Origin: Bacillota bacterium
Lineage (GTDB): Bacteria > Bacillota > Bacilli > Paenibacillales > Paenibacillaceae
Direction: 5' to 3'
Assembly: GCA_023460795.1 (NCBI GenBank)
Contig: JAEWPC010000032.1
Coordinates: 1-35,637, forward strand
Length of the DNA stretch: 35,637 nucleotides
Of the stretch, positions 1 to 8,051 are shown one piece after another. The notes below the pieces were generated by a model. It was not told the DNA's origin. It made no database searches and worked only from the letters and a program-made list of their open reading frames with translations. The translations under genes and the position numbers were made by a program. The first letter of the stretch is position 1. Every line of letters starts with the position of its first letter.

Positions 1-754
1 CTTTTAACCAGTACGTATCCCCGACCGGAAGCTTCATGATCTTGCCAATGCTTCCCACTACGTTAATATATACATTCCCCGCGCTATCAATCGCGATATC
101 GTGTCCATAGGAACCCGTTGTAAGCTCGGGGTCCGGGACTGGCCCCCACGCCGTAGATCCGCTCGGCAGCTTCCATATTGCCGTTGACTTGTTACCGGTC
201 ATTTCGCTGTCGACGACATATAAGTTGCCTTGCCGGTCCGCGGAGATTCCCCTCGGAAACTTGATAGCTCCGTCATTAAGGTTATCCCACATCCCCGTGT
301 CAGAATCCCGCTTCAGCACTCTAGCCGTATTATCTTCTATTACAAGACTCGAATTATCCGTTACATATAGGTTGCCGAGATGATCGGCAGCAATGCCCCA
401 TGGATAGGTAATGCTCGCGTTGTAGGTTATGTCCGTAACGGACAACCCGTTGTTCGAAATTCGTTCGATCCGGCTTCTTCCTGGACCTACGCTAATCGAT
501 TGACTACTAGAACTCGCAACGTAAAGATTGTCGTCGCCATCGATAGTCAATGCATACGGGGTAAAGTACTCCGCGAGAGACGGCCCCGAATAAGGCGCAG
601 TAACGTCCGTCCACGTCAAAGGAACTTGGTTGGCCGGCGCGGTCGGACCCGGGTCCGCGCTCGCGTCAGCCCCGAACAACGGGATGGCCAACAGCACGCT
701 CATTAACGCGCAGATTGCTCTTGCTCCGAACGACTTGCGGTGTCTTGTCGTCAT
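1..754 (-). CDS. Secreted NHL-repeat-type beta-propeller protein (partial, C-terminus beyond left edge)
   Basis: Read on the minus strand from an ATG at 754, the frame stays open to the window edge (251 codons). An AAGGAGAG ribosome binding site sits 6 bases upstream. Residues 1-30 form a signal peptide: basic MTTRHRK, a hydrophobic run, then ADASADPG. The rest shows repeated blade-like phrases such as YALTIDGDDNLYVA, GIAADHLGNLYVTD, GISADRQGNLYVVD and DIAIDSAGNVYINV. These follow the NHL/SMP-30/Vgb propeller pattern (hydrophobic-D-x-x-G-N-L-Y-V). The function is probably extracellular binding or a lyase-like activity; the sequence cannot decide. The protein is clearly incomplete because the propeller has only four visible blades. 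It is the last gene before the 50-bp repeat array and is transcribed away from it. Confidence 0.8.
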   Translation of the reverse strand, partial: MTTRHRKSFGARAICALMSVLLAIPLFGADASADPGPTAPANQVPLTWTDVTAPYSGPSLAEYFTPYALTIDGDDNLYVASSSSQSISVGPGRSRIERISNNGLSVTDITYNASITYPWGIAADHLGNLYVTDNSSLVIEDNTARVLKRDSDTGMWDNLNDGAIKFPRGISADRQGNLYVVDSEMTGNKSTAIWKLPSGSTAWGPVPDPELTTGSYGHDIAIDSAGNVYINVVGSIGKIMKLPVGDTYWLK

Positions 755-804
755 GAATTTCTCTCCTTGTTTGTCATCTTCTAGTTGGACTTTAGTCTCA
801 GTTT

Positions 805-833
805 CTACTAGGAATTAAGCACTAAGATAGCAA
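805..833 (-). promoter_or_regulatory. Possible sigma-A promoter of the NHL protein gene
   Basis: On the minus strand TTGCTA (828-833) and TAGTAG (805-810) are separated by 17 bases, about 50 bases before the start codon. Spacing is ideal but the -10 box is a weak match, so this is tentative. The surrounding 755-840 stretch is more AT-rich than the coding DNA around it. Confidence 0.3.
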
Positions 834-906
834 ACATTAGGGCGGCAAACCAGTTAAAAAATGCCATAGCTTCCTTGCCGACTGAACAATTTGCTTGCTC
901 GGTATT

Positions 907-1235
907 GCAACGGTCTGAGACGCATTTGCAGGTACAAACCTCGCTCTCTCGACGCTACAACGGTCTGAGACGCATTTGCAAGTACAAACCTCGCTCTCTC
1001 GACGCTGCAACAGCCTGAGACGCCCTTGCAGGTACAAACCTCGCTCTCTCGACGCTGCAACGGTCTGAGACGCCCTTGCAGGTACAAACCGCGCTCTATC
1101 GACGCTGCAACGGTCTGAGACGCCCTTGTAAGAACAAACCGCGCTCTCTCGGCGCTGCAACGGTCTGAGACGCCCTTGTAAGAACAAACCGCGCTCTCTC
1201 GGCGCTGCAACGGTCTGAGACGCCCTTGTAAGAAC
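907..1235. repeat. Tandem array of about seven 50-bp repeats
   Basis: The core CGGTCTGAGACGC (or a close variant) starts at 911, 961, 1011, 1061, 1111, 1161 and 1211, exactly 50 bases apart. Each unit continues with CCTTGTAAGAACAAACC or CATTTGCAGGTACAAACC, then a CGCTCTCTCG segment and CGCTGCAA. Copies on the right (1111 onward) are almost identical. Copies on the left carry several shared changes (ATTTGCA, TCGACGCT), and the 1011 copy has CAGCCTGAGA. A decayed further copy may lie at 888-907. Each unit can form short hairpins (for example ACCG...CGGT around a CGC...GCG pair). Since 50 is not a multiple of 3, all three minus-strand frames stay open through the array and give look-alike ORFs. 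There is no spacer variation, so it is not CRISPR. Confidence 0.92.
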
Positions 1236-1290
1236 TCCGAAATCGTAGATATCCGTCACTTGGAGCGGATCGCCACTTCCTCGACGACAA

Positions 1291-1328
1291 GAAAAAAAGA
1301 GGATGGGCTCATACGAGCTCTTCCTCTT
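1291..1328 (-). terminator. Rho-independent terminator of the LysR gene
   Basis: On the minus strand AAGAGGA (1322-1328) pairs with TCCTCTT (1297-1303), with an inner GAGCTC/GAGC pairing, and is followed by a T-run at 1292-1298. The hairpin overlaps the last codons and stop of the LysR-type gene, whose Glu-rich tail (EEEL) is encoded by the stem. Confidence 0.65.
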
Positions 1329-2280
1329 GGTCTACTATCGGATATCCGAAGCCGGCAATGACTTCTTTCAGCTTCTGCAAGTATGCAAGCCCCAGCTGAC
1401 TCAGGTTAACCTTCTGATTCGTAATATACCCGACCGTCATGCTCTCGTCGGTACGCAGGCGTACGGATTTGATCTGGCCGCCGTTCAAGTCCTCGTTCAG
1501 CACGCCGGAGCTGATCGTGTACCCGTTCAAACCGATTAACAGATTGAACAGCGTCGCGCGGTCGCTCACCAGGATCTTCTTCTTATGGATTCTCGTGCTG
1601 AGAATTTCTTCGGAGAAGTAGAACGAGTTATAAGCGCCCTGCTCGAATGCGAGACAAGGATAATCGTCCAAATCTTCGATATCCAGAATCGGCTTGGATA
1701 CGAGCGGATGATCGGAGCTGATGAAGACGTGGGGCTCGGCATTGAAAAGCGGGTGAAACCGCAAATCGTTCTCTCTTAATATTTTCTGCAGTACCTTGCG
1801 ATTGAACTCGTTCAGATAGATAATTCCAAGCTCGCTTCGCATATTCCGCACGTCTTCGATAATCTCGTAGGTTCGGGTTTCGCGCAGCGTGCACTCGTAC
1901 TCGTCGACGCCAAGCTCCTTCAGTAAGCCGACGAAAGCTTGCACCGAGAAGGCATAATGCTGCGTCGAGATCGAGAACAGCTTCTTCGAGGGCTTGCGGT
2001 TCGTATAGCGCTGCTCGAGAAGCTCCGCCTGCTCCACGACCTGCCGGGCATAGGAGAGAAACTCCGCGCCGTCGTTCGACAGCACGATGCCTTTGGACGA
2101 ACGCAGGAAGATGTCGATGCCGATCTCCTGCTCGATGTCTTTGACCGCGCTGGACAAGCTGGGCTGCGAGATGAACAGCTGCTTGGCCGCTTCGCTGATC
2201 GAGCCGCATTGGACGATCGTCAGAATATATTTGAGTTGCTGCAAGGTCAAATTGAACCATCCCCATGAACGATATGGCAT
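1309..2280 (-). CDS. LysR-family transcriptional regulator
   Basis: A one-component DNA-binding regulator of normal LysR length (about 310-320 aa). The winged HTH covers roughly residues 11-70 with the family signature SISEAAKQLFISQPSLSSAV. The long linker helix follows, and from residue about 100 there is a periplasmic-binding-like effector domain (STQHYAFSV, LGIIYLN, VFISSDHPL). Family members usually begin M-(T/N)-LQQLKY. Here that phrase starts at codon 11, a TTG at 2250, so the true start may be 2250 rather than the ATG at 2280. The ATG has a GTGAGG upstream and the TTG has GGGGATGG. No biosynthetic target gene is adjacent, and the DinB-like gene lies 35 bases upstream on the same strand, so the regulon and effector are unknown. 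Confidence 0.9.
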   Translation of the reverse strand: MPYRSWGWFNLTLQQLKYILTIVQCGSISEAAKQLFISQPSLSSAVKDIEQEIGIDIFLRSSKGIVLSNDGAEFLSYARQVVEQAELLEQRYTNRKPSKKLFSISTQHYAFSVQAFVGLLKELGVDEYECTLRETRTYEIIEDVRNMRSELGIIYLNEFNRKVLQKILRENDLRFHPLFNAEPHVFISSDHPLVSKPILDIEDLDDYPCLAFEQGAYNSFYFSEEILSTRIHKKKILVSDRATLFNLLIGLNGYTISSGVLNEDLNGGQIKSVRLRTDESMTVGYITNQKVNLSQLGLAYLQKLKEVIAGFGYPIVDQEEELV

Positions 2281-2315
2281 TGAGCCTCACTCTAGTTTAA
2301 CACAATCTACCATCC

Positions 2316-2831
2316 TCATTGGGCGGCCTTGCGTTCTATCAAATAAAAGAGATAATCCGTCGGTACTCCGGCATGCCCCTGCTGTCTCAGCATGGCGGTA
2401 ATGTTGCCGCGGTGATACGTGCCATGATTGACCACATGCTGCAGGATCTCTGAGAATCGCGTATCCAGGCGACCGTATCGCGGGTGCTCGATCGTCATCT
2501 CCCGGTCCGGGTCAGGCGTGCGTCGCAACAGATCGCGATATTGTTCCGAGACGTCCGCGAATAACGTACGCAGCTTTTCCACGGTTTTACCCTGCGCCTC
2601 CTCCGTCCAGCCTTGCATTTTCGGAAAAATCTCCTCGTTCGGAACCTTCGCCAGCACGGACAAATAGAGTCGATCGAATAAGTAGATATGCCCGAGCACA
2701 TGCGATACGGTCGGGAATACGCTCGTCACTTCCGCTTGGAGCGCTTCCTTCGGGAGCAGCTCCAGATGTGAGAACAGACGGTCGTTCGCCCAAACATGAT
2801 AGTCGTACAGCTGATGCGAGTGATGTTGCAT
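2316..2831 (-). CDS. DinB-fold (DinB/YfiT family) metal-binding protein
   Basis: A four-helix-bundle protein of the DinB superfamily, 171 aa from the ATG at 2831. That start has AAAGGTGA six bases upstream and is preferred over a GTG nine bases further out. The expected metal triad is visible: H48 in SHVLGHIY, then H136 and H140 in HVVNHGTYHRGN. W13-A-N-D is the usual amino-terminal signature. Members act as thiol-dependent S-transferases or are of unknown function; they are not the DNA polymerase DinB. It is the last gene of a PEP-mutase pseudogene, WYL regulator, DinB series on the minus strand, and lies 96 bases after the WYL gene. It may also have its own promoter (2883-2911). Confidence 0.88.
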   Translation of the reverse strand: MQHHSHQLYDYHVWANDRLFSHLELLPKEALQAEVTSVFPTVSHVLGHIYLFDRLYLSVLAKVPNEEIFPKMQGWTEEAQGKTVEKLRTLFADVSEQYRDLLRRTPDPDREMTIEHPRYGRLDTRFSEILQHVVNHGTYHRGNITAMLRQQGHAGVPTDYLFYLIERKAAQ

Positions 2832-2882
2832 GAATATCACCTTTCCTTATATACGATGTCGTTCGGCTGCGTTAGCCGTATA

Positions 2883-2923
2883 TCCATATCGTATACCGAG
2901 TACGCTGACAAACGCTGTCAGCG
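2883..2923 (-). promoter_or_regulatory. Candidate promoter of the DinB-like gene with a palindromic operator over its -35 box
   Basis: On the minus strand TTGTCA (2906-2911) and TATGGA (2883-2888) are 17 bases apart. The -35 box is embedded in a perfect inverted repeat, CGCTGACA (2903-2910), five bases, TGTCAGCG (2916-2923). The repeat follows the WYL regulator stop by a few bases. It has no T-run, which argues for an operator rather than a terminator. The same TGACA...TGTCA arms occur ahead of the exporter gene at 4644-4659. Confidence 0.5.
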
Positions 2924-2927
2924 AAGT

Positions 2928-3893
2928 TCAGTCGGTTCCGTGATTGTTGGCGATACCGACAGCCAATTCCCGGATTCGCCGTCTCAGATCTAACGGCTCC
3001 AGAACGCGTACGCCCGTACCGAAAGTCATCAAGTACTTGGGAAGATACTTGATCATCGTCGGGGCGTCCAGCGCGAACCGCGCTTCCCGGTCGGTCCGTT
3101 CCGTCAAATAGTGGCGCATATGCCAATGGGCGCACACCGCGTTCAACGTCTCGGGTTCTCCCTCGATGCGAATGACGACAGGCGGCCCGTCCGCCTCTCT
3201 CCCCCGCTCCGATTGGTCTCGGAAATAAGCAGACGCGGAGAAACGGTCCGGCTTGGCGAATCTCCCTTCCGTTGCTTCCGCTTGCTCGATACGGTCGACC
3301 CGGAACGTGCGCACCGCCTCCGAACGGCGGCAGAATGCGACGACGTACCATTCATTGCGATCGTAAGCCAGCCCATAAGGGTCGATATCGCGTTGTTCGA
3401 GCTGTTCCGCATTCGCTTTGCGATAGACGATGCGGACCGATCGCCCGTCTTGGGCAGCCTGCTCCAGCTCCCGCAACAGAGGGACGACGGAAGGCGGACG
3501 CGCCGGCGCGATCACGTCCAACCCGCCGGATTGACGGGATAGATCGTGGCGTTGCTCTTCTTGCAGACCGCTCTCAACTTTCTTCAACGCGGTCTCCAAC
3601 TCTTCCGTATACGGATAGCCGGCGCCTTGCGCGAATTTATACGCATCCAGAAGCGCCTTGAGCTCTATTGGGTTGAAGAACAGCGGAGTTTCCTCGAAGC
3701 TCTCCAGTATGCGAACGCCGCCGTCGTGACCCGATTCCGCGACGACCGGCACGCCGCTGGCGCACAATGCGTCTATGTACCGGTACACGGTGCGAACGCT
3801 AATCTCCAGACTGTCCGCGATCTGCGCGGCGGTAAGCTTCCTTCCGGACCTCAGCATCCACAGCATGGACAGCATGTTGTCCCACTTGGCCAT
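2928..3893 (-). CDS. WYL-domain transcriptional regulator (YafY/DeoR-type HTH)
   Basis: A 321-aa regulator with an N-terminal HTH_11-type winged helix at residues about 5-60 (LTAAQIADSLEISVRTVYR, then DGGVRI). A WYL domain covers about 140-215 (VRIVYRKANAEQ, WYVVAFCRR, FRVDRIEQ), followed by a C-terminal WCX region (VVIRIEGEPE to VRVLEPLDLR). The triplet itself reads WYV instead of WYL. GAGAGGGGG lies six bases before the ATG. Family members bind DNA and are thought to sense nucleotides or other ligands through the WYL fold. The gene follows the broken PEP-mutase-like gene by 16 bases and precedes the DinB-like gene. A second WYL regulator, about equally long, is encoded at 6306-7256. Confidence 0.9.
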   Translation of the reverse strand: MAKWDNMLSMLWMLRSGRKLTAAQIADSLEISVRTVYRYIDALCASGVPVVAESGHDGGVRILESFEETPLFFNPIELKALLDAYKFAQGAGYPYTEELETALKKVESGLQEEQRHDLSRQSGGLDVIAPARPPSVVPLLRELEQAAQDGRSVRIVYRKANAEQLEQRDIDPYGLAYDRNEWYVVAFCRRSEAVRTFRVDRIEQAEATEGRFAKPDRFSASAYFRDQSERGREADGPPVVIRIEGEPETLNAVCAHWHMRHYLTERTDREARFALDAPTMIKYLPKYLMTFGTGVRVLEPLDLRRRIRELAVGIANNHGTD

Positions 3894-3909
3894 CGGAAAC
3901 CCCCTCTCC

Positions 3910-4525
3910 TTATTCGAAAAGTTGCGAGACGTTTCGCGTATTGGCCATTTCCTTCGCGAACTGCTCGAGCAGCTTGAACGTTCTCCGATACACCGATCCT
4001 CCCAGGCTTAGCCGTCTGACCCCCAGCTTCTGCAGTTCCTCGCAGTCGACAAGTCCGGGCAATGCCATTACGTTCAGCGGCGCGGGCGTGCGGGAAGCAA
4101 CGGTTCTAATCTCCTCCGCATCTCTAATTCCGGGTACGAATATCCCCGATGCGCCGTTCTCCGCGTACGCATGGGAACGTCTTAACGTTTCCTCCAGCGG
4201 ACTCTGATTCCGATCCTGATTCTGAAGATAGGTATCGATTCTAGCATTGATATAGAAGCGATCGAACCCGCCTTGAATTAGCGCTTCCCGAAGTTTAAAG
4301 AGAAGACGACCTTGATCGGAAGGGTCCTTCAATCCCGCGTCGCCCTTCAACGAATCCTCGATGTTGATTCCGACGGCCCCTATTGCCGCCACCTTCAGAA
4401 CGTTGCCGACGATCGTCTCGTCGTCCTGTCCATAGCCCGATTCTATATCCGCCGTTACAGGGACATTCACATGATCGACAATCCGCTTAATCGTGTAACC
4501 TTTGGAACCGCTCGATTCGATTCAT
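3910..4525 (-). pseudogene. PEP mutase/isocitrate lyase-family gene with internal deletion and frameshift
   Basis: The original start is visible at 4525: GGGAGGAA, then ATG and codons for MNRIERFQRLHD, followed at once by a TAA (4487-4489). One base out of frame the family sequence resumes as KRIVDHVNVPVTADIESGYG and continues to a normal C-terminus at 3910. Typical members are about 250-280 aa. Between their RLH-like and KRI-like segments they carry roughly 55 residues (LGNVWD..SAR, TTSAG, LGYPDG). That whole block is missing here, about 170 bp, leaving one extra base at the join. The retained part has the active-site motifs DIESGYG, NIEDS and NARIDT, but the N-terminal catalytic strand is lost. 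A GTG at 4470 could start a 186-residue remnant, which would not be expected to be active. The family cleaves or forms C-C or P-C bonds in 2-oxo acids, for example methylisocitrate or oxaloacetate. It heads the unit with the WYL and DinB genes. Confidence 0.82.
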
Positions 4526-4643
4526 CCTGCTTCCTCCCTAGCGAAATTTTACATTTAAGAATACAAGGTTTGGCTCCTTCCGTACACCCTTAAATTTCCT
4601 TGCCGGCGTCTCCCGATATTTTTTTGCGCGAGCCGTTTCTCCC

Positions 4644-4659
4644 TGACAGACAGATGTCA
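4644..4659. promoter_or_regulatory. Operator-like inverted repeat before the exporter operon
   Basis: TGACA (4644-4648), six bases, TGTCA (4655-4659), about 75 bases before the GTG start of the exporter, in the divergent region between it and the PEP-mutase pseudogene. Arms match the palindrome at 2903-2923. I see no convincing -35/-10 pair for the exporter here, so the role is inferred from position and symmetry only. Confidence 0.35.
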
Positions 4660-4732
4660 ACAACGTTAGCTTAAGATGATCTCAGATGATGGTTAATCCA
4701 TCCGCAAGGAATCAAGAAGGGAATGATAACGC

Positions 4733-6262
4733 GTGGCTAAACTTCAGAACAAAATCGCGGTAATCGTGGGAGGGTTGCTGCTTGCGATCCTCATGGCTTC
4801 GATGGACAACACGATCGTGGCAACGGCGATGGGGACGATCGTCGGAGAGATGGGGGGACTCGACAAGTTCGTCTGGGTCACCTCGGCGTATATGGTCGCG
4901 GAGATGGCTTGCATGCCGATCTTCGGCAAGCTGTCGGATATGTACGGCCGCAAGCGTTTCTTCATGTTCGGCATTGTCGTGTTCATGATCGGCTCCGCTT
5001 TGTGCGGAATGGCCTCCTCGATCGTCGAGCTAAGTCTGTATCGGGCGGTTCAAGGGGTCGGAGCCGGGGCGATGGTATCCATCGCGTTCACGATCGTATT
5101 CGATGTCGTGTCGCCGAAAGATCGCGGGAAGATGATGGGGGCGTTCGGCGCCGTGTTCGGATTATCGAGCGTCATCGGACCTTTGCTGGGCGGGTACATC
5201 ACCGATCACATCGACTGGACCTGGATCTTCTACATCAATCTGCCGCTGGGCCTCATTGCCTTGCTCATCATCGCCCTGTTCTACAAGGAAACCGCGGCTC
5301 ATTCGAAGAACAAGATCGATTGGGCGGGTTCCGTCCTTCTCGTGGGAGCCGTCATCTGCGGTATATTCGGACTTGAGTTAGGCGGCAAAACGTACGCTTG
5401 GAGCTCTCCGCAAATTATCGGTCTGTTCGCCGGCTTCGCGATTCTTACTCTGTTGCTTATCGTAGTGGAAAAGAGAGCCGCAGAGCCGATCATCTCGTTC
5501 CGCTTGTTCCGTAGCAGACTGTACACGACGAGCAATCTGGTCGCCATGCTCAGCGGCGCGGCGTACATGACGGCGGCGATCTTCATTCCGATCTACGTGC
5601 AAGGCGTGCTTGGCGGTTCCGCATCCAACTCGGGGCTGACGCTGCTGCCGATTATGATCGGTTCGGTCGTCACCGCGACGCTAGGCGGTATGCTGATGAC
5701 GAAGCTGCAATACCGCACGATTATGATGGGGACGCTCGCGTTGCTGGTGACGGGTCTTGTTCTCCTCTCGCAAATTACAGTAGAATCTTCTCGACTTCTC
5801 ATTACGATCATTATGATTCTAATCGGTCTGGGAATCGGCGCATCCTTCTCGGTGTTGGGCTCCTCCGTACTGCATTCGTTCCCCGTGGCTCAGCGCGGAG
5901 CCGCAAGCTCTACGCTCAATTTCAACCGGTCGCTCGGCATGGCGCTTGGCATTACGATCTTCGGGATCGTGCAAAGCCATAGCCTGCTGTCGAAGCTCAC
6001 CCAATCGGTCGGCATGGGGAATGCGGAGCTTCCGCCGGACTTGGATTTAAGCGATCCGCATTCGCTGCTCATCCCTTCGTTCCGCGAGTCCGTCGATTCC
6101 CAGCTCCTCGATACGATTACTAGCGGGCTGTCGAGCTCTATCGGAACGACCTTCGCTTGGTGCCTTATTCCTGCCGGGTTGGCGCTTGTGGCGGCGTTCC
6201 TGATGACGAAGGATAAAATGGACCCCGAAGCCGAAGGGGAAGGTTTCGCGGCGGCGCATTAA
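4733..6262 (+). CDS. MFS drug exporter, DHA2 family (14 TM, EmrB/QacA type)
   Basis: A proton-driven efflux protein of 509 aa, the normal size for 14-helix DHA2 exporters. The start is a GTG at 4733 with AAGAAGGG about 10 bases upstream; the nearer ATG at 4723 reads only five codons. Motif D1 is MDNTIVATAMGTIV in TM1, motif A is GKLSDMYGRKRFF between TM2 and TM3, and motif C is GPLLGGYITDHIDW in TM5. The C-terminus is cytoplasmic and charged (KDKMDPEAEGEG). It leads a three-gene operon with a WYL regulator 43 bases downstream and an SDR after that, so the pump is probably controlled by the regulator it travels with. Substrate is not predictable from sequence. It is a different branch from the second DHA2 exporter at 15834-17360. 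Confidence 0.93.
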   Translation: MAKLQNKIAVIVGGLLLAILMASMDNTIVATAMGTIVGEMGGLDKFVWVTSAYMVAEMACMPIFGKLSDMYGRKRFFMFGIVVFMIGSALCGMASSIVELSLYRAVQGVGAGAMVSIAFTIVFDVVSPKDRGKMMGAFGAVFGLSSVIGPLLGGYITDHIDWTWIFYINLPLGLIALLIIALFYKETAAHSKNKIDWAGSVLLVGAVICGIFGLELGGKTYAWSSPQIIGLFAGFAILTLLLIVVEKRAAEPIISFRLFRSRLYTTSNLVAMLSGAAYMTAAIFIPIYVQGVLGGSASNSGLTLLPIMIGSVVTATLGGMLMTKLQYRTIMMGTLALLVTGLVLLSQITVESSRLLITIIMILIGLGIGASFSVLGSSVLHSFPVAQRGAASSTLNFNRSLGMALGITIFGIVQSHSLLSKLTQSVGMGNAELPPDLDLSDPHSLLIPSFRESVDSQLLDTITSGLSSSIGTTFAWCLIPAGLALVAAFLMTKDKMDPEAEGEGFAAAH

Positions 6263-6305
6263 TAAACAGATCGGCGGATAGGCTTGCCGGTTAGGAGAGA
6301 TGACG

Positions 6306-7256
6306 ATGAAGCTTGAGCGATTAATGACGATTACGATCTTGCTGCTCAATCGAAAGCGAGTGCAGGCGCAGGAGCTGGCCGAGCGGCTAGAAGTGTCCTT
6401 GCGCACCATCTATCGCGACCTCGATACGCTCGGTCAAGCGGGCATTCCCATCGTCTCCTACACCGGCACGGAGGGCGGCTATGAGATCATGGACAGCTTC
6501 CGGCTGGATCGGCAGCTGTTGTCCTTGGACGAATTAACCGCCCTCTCGACCGCCCTGCGCGGACTCGAATCGACCAAAGCCTACGACGGCTCGAATATGG
6601 ATCTTCTTCTGAGTAAAGTCGGCGCCATGGTGGCGACGGCGGAGAAGGGCCAGGCGGGAGAAGGCGAGCGCATTCAGGTAGACTTCACCCCTTGGAAGAA
6701 CAGCGAAGAGGATCGCAGCCGATACGATTCGCTACGCCAAGCGGTGAACGACCGGAAGCTCATTCGCTTCAAGTACACGAGCAGGGACAGCGGAGAGCAA
6801 GAGCGCGAAGTGGAACCGATGGCGCTTGTGCTCAAAACCTACTCTTGGTACCTTCACGGCTATTGCCGGTTGCGCGGAGATTATCGGATCTTCAAGCTGT
6901 CGAGAATTCGCGAGTTGAACGTGCAATCGGAATCCTTCGTCCGTCGGGAGAAATCTCTGGCGGAGCTGAACGAGAGATGGAAGAAGCCCGAGAAGGACGC
7001 GGCGGACACGCCGATTCAAGCCGTACTGCGGTTTAAAGCATCGGCCGCCGTGTCCGTATTGGATCGCTTCGACGAAAGCGAAATCGAACGGCTGCCGGAC
7101 GGGCAACTGATCGTGCGAACCGCCTATCCGAACGAGAAGTGGCTGCTCGGCACCATTCTCCATTACATGACGGACGTCAAAGTGCTCGAACCGGCTTCCA
7201 TTGCCATGAAAGTCAAACGGATTGCGACGGAGATTGCGAGTCAATATGAAGAATAA
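6306..7256 (+). CDS. WYL-domain transcriptional regulator (YafY type)
   Basis: A 316-aa regulator from the ATG at 6306 (MKLERLMTITILLL). AGGAG is eight bases upstream of this codon but only two from the ATG at 6300, so 6306 is preferred. The HTH is at residues 5-60 (VQAQELAERLEVSLRTIYRD, EGGYEI). The WYL domain spans about 140-210 (LIRFKYTSRD, SWYLHGYCRLRGDYR, FKLSRIREL) with the canonical W-Y-L triplet. A WCX extension ends at VKVLEPASIA. It sits between the exporter and the SDR, 26 bases before the latter, and is probably the local regulator of the operon. It shares fold and length with the WYL protein at 2928-3893 but they differ at most positions, so they are not a recent duplication. Confidence 0.9.
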   Translation: MKLERLMTITILLLNRKRVQAQELAERLEVSLRTIYRDLDTLGQAGIPIVSYTGTEGGYEIMDSFRLDRQLLSLDELTALSTALRGLESTKAYDGSNMDLLLSKVGAMVATAEKGQAGEGERIQVDFTPWKNSEEDRSRYDSLRQAVNDRKLIRFKYTSRDSGEQEREVEPMALVLKTYSWYLHGYCRLRGDYRIFKLSRIRELNVQSESFVRREKSLAELNERWKKPEKDAADTPIQAVLRFKASAAVSVLDRFDESEIERLPDGQLIVRTAYPNEKWLLGTILHYMTDVKVLEPASIAMKVKRIATEIASQYEE

Positions 7257-7282
7257 CGCGGAACGAACGGAGGGTGAGCTCA

Positions 7283-8035
7283 ATGTCCTTACTGGGTAAA
7301 ATAGCGATCGTTACCGGCGGCGCCCGAGGAGTCGGACGAGCGACGTGCTTGCGGCTGGCGAGTCAAGGCGCGAAGGTCGTCGTCTGCGACGATAGGCGGA
7401 ACGGCTTTGACGCCGAGTCGGTCGTGACCGAGATTGCCGCGCAAGGCGGAGAAGCGGTGGCGATGCAAGCGGATATTCGCAGCGCGGAGGAAATGAGCAG
7501 ATTAGCGGCCGACGTCATGAACCTGTTCGGACGCATCGATGTTCTCGTCTGCCATGCTCACGACGAGATGAATGCCGCATCCTTCTCCGAGCTCTCTTGG
7601 GAACGATTCGAACGGCAGCTGACGGACGAGTTGAAGGCGGCGTTCGAACCGACGAAGGCCGTCCTTCCCGCGATGACGTCGCAGCAATCCGGTCGAATCG
7701 TCTACTTGTCCGGCACGGAAGGCAAAGATCCAACACCGGAACACATCGCTTACGGAACGGCGAAGGGCGGGCTTGATGCATTCGCCCGCTATATCGCCCA
7801 AGAGTTCGGACCTGCCGGAATATCGGCGAACGTCGTTGCTCCCGGTTTCGTGAGATCCGACGAACGGACAGGCATCTCCGAGGAGGAAGCCCGAGTCGTG
7901 GGCAGCTTCACGCCGCTCGGCCGGATCGCCGAGCCGGAGGACGTGGCGGAGGTCATTGCTTTCCTTGCGGGAGACGGCGCACGCTTCTTGACCGGAACCT
8001 ACACGCCCGTCACCGGCGGGCTCGTGATGGAATAG
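7283..8035 (+). CDS. SDR-family NAD(P)-dependent oxidoreductase
   Basis: A classical short-chain dehydrogenase of 250 aa. The ATG at 7283 is preferred because GGAGG lies nine bases upstream, whereas the in-frame GTG at 7274 abuts it. The nucleotide-binding motif is TGGARGVG near residue 12. Catalytic residues are the Ser in IVYLSGTEG and the YGTAK (YxxxK) motif. The usual NNAG structural motif is replaced by CHAH, which is unusual for an active SDR but occurs in diverged members. The C-terminal GGLVME ending is typical of FabG-like proteins. It is the last gene of the exporter/WYL operon and is followed by a hairpin at 8052-8074. Substrate unknown; the operon context suggests modification of a small molecule that the pump handles. 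Confidence 0.9.
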   Translation: MSLLGKIAIVTGGARGVGRATCLRLASQGAKVVVCDDRRNGFDAESVVTEIAAQGGEAVAMQADIRSAEEMSRLAADVMNLFGRIDVLVCHAHDEMNAASFSELSWERFERQLTDELKAAFEPTKAVLPAMTSQQSGRIVYLSGTEGKDPTPEHIAYGTAKGGLDAFARYIAQEFGPAGISANVVAPGFVRSDERTGISEEEARVVGSFTPLGRIAEPEDVAEVIAFLAGDGARFLTGTYTPVTGGLVME

Positions 8036-8051
8036 ATACCGGCGTGTAAGG

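Noticed and set aside
907..1235. CRISPR array
   Set aside because: Units are contiguous with no unique spacers, and no cas genes are present.
837..1290. Three overlapping minus-strand ORFs of 64-140 codons with Arg/Cys-rich repeated peptides
   Set aside because: They are the same 50-bp repeat read in three frames; no ribosome binding site, and the period is not a multiple of three.
1628..2290. 220-codon minus-strand ORF within the LysR gene
   Set aside because: Same strand but out of frame with a well-supported LysR protein; no domain pattern.
2903..2923. Rho-independent terminator of the WYL gene
   Set aside because: The stem is perfect but short and lacks a T-run, and it overlaps a -35 box, so an operator is more likely.
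3910..4470. Intact short PEP-mutase-family gene starting at GTG 4470
   Set aside because: The true start and N-terminus lie upstream at 4525 in another frame, and the essential N-terminal part is missing.
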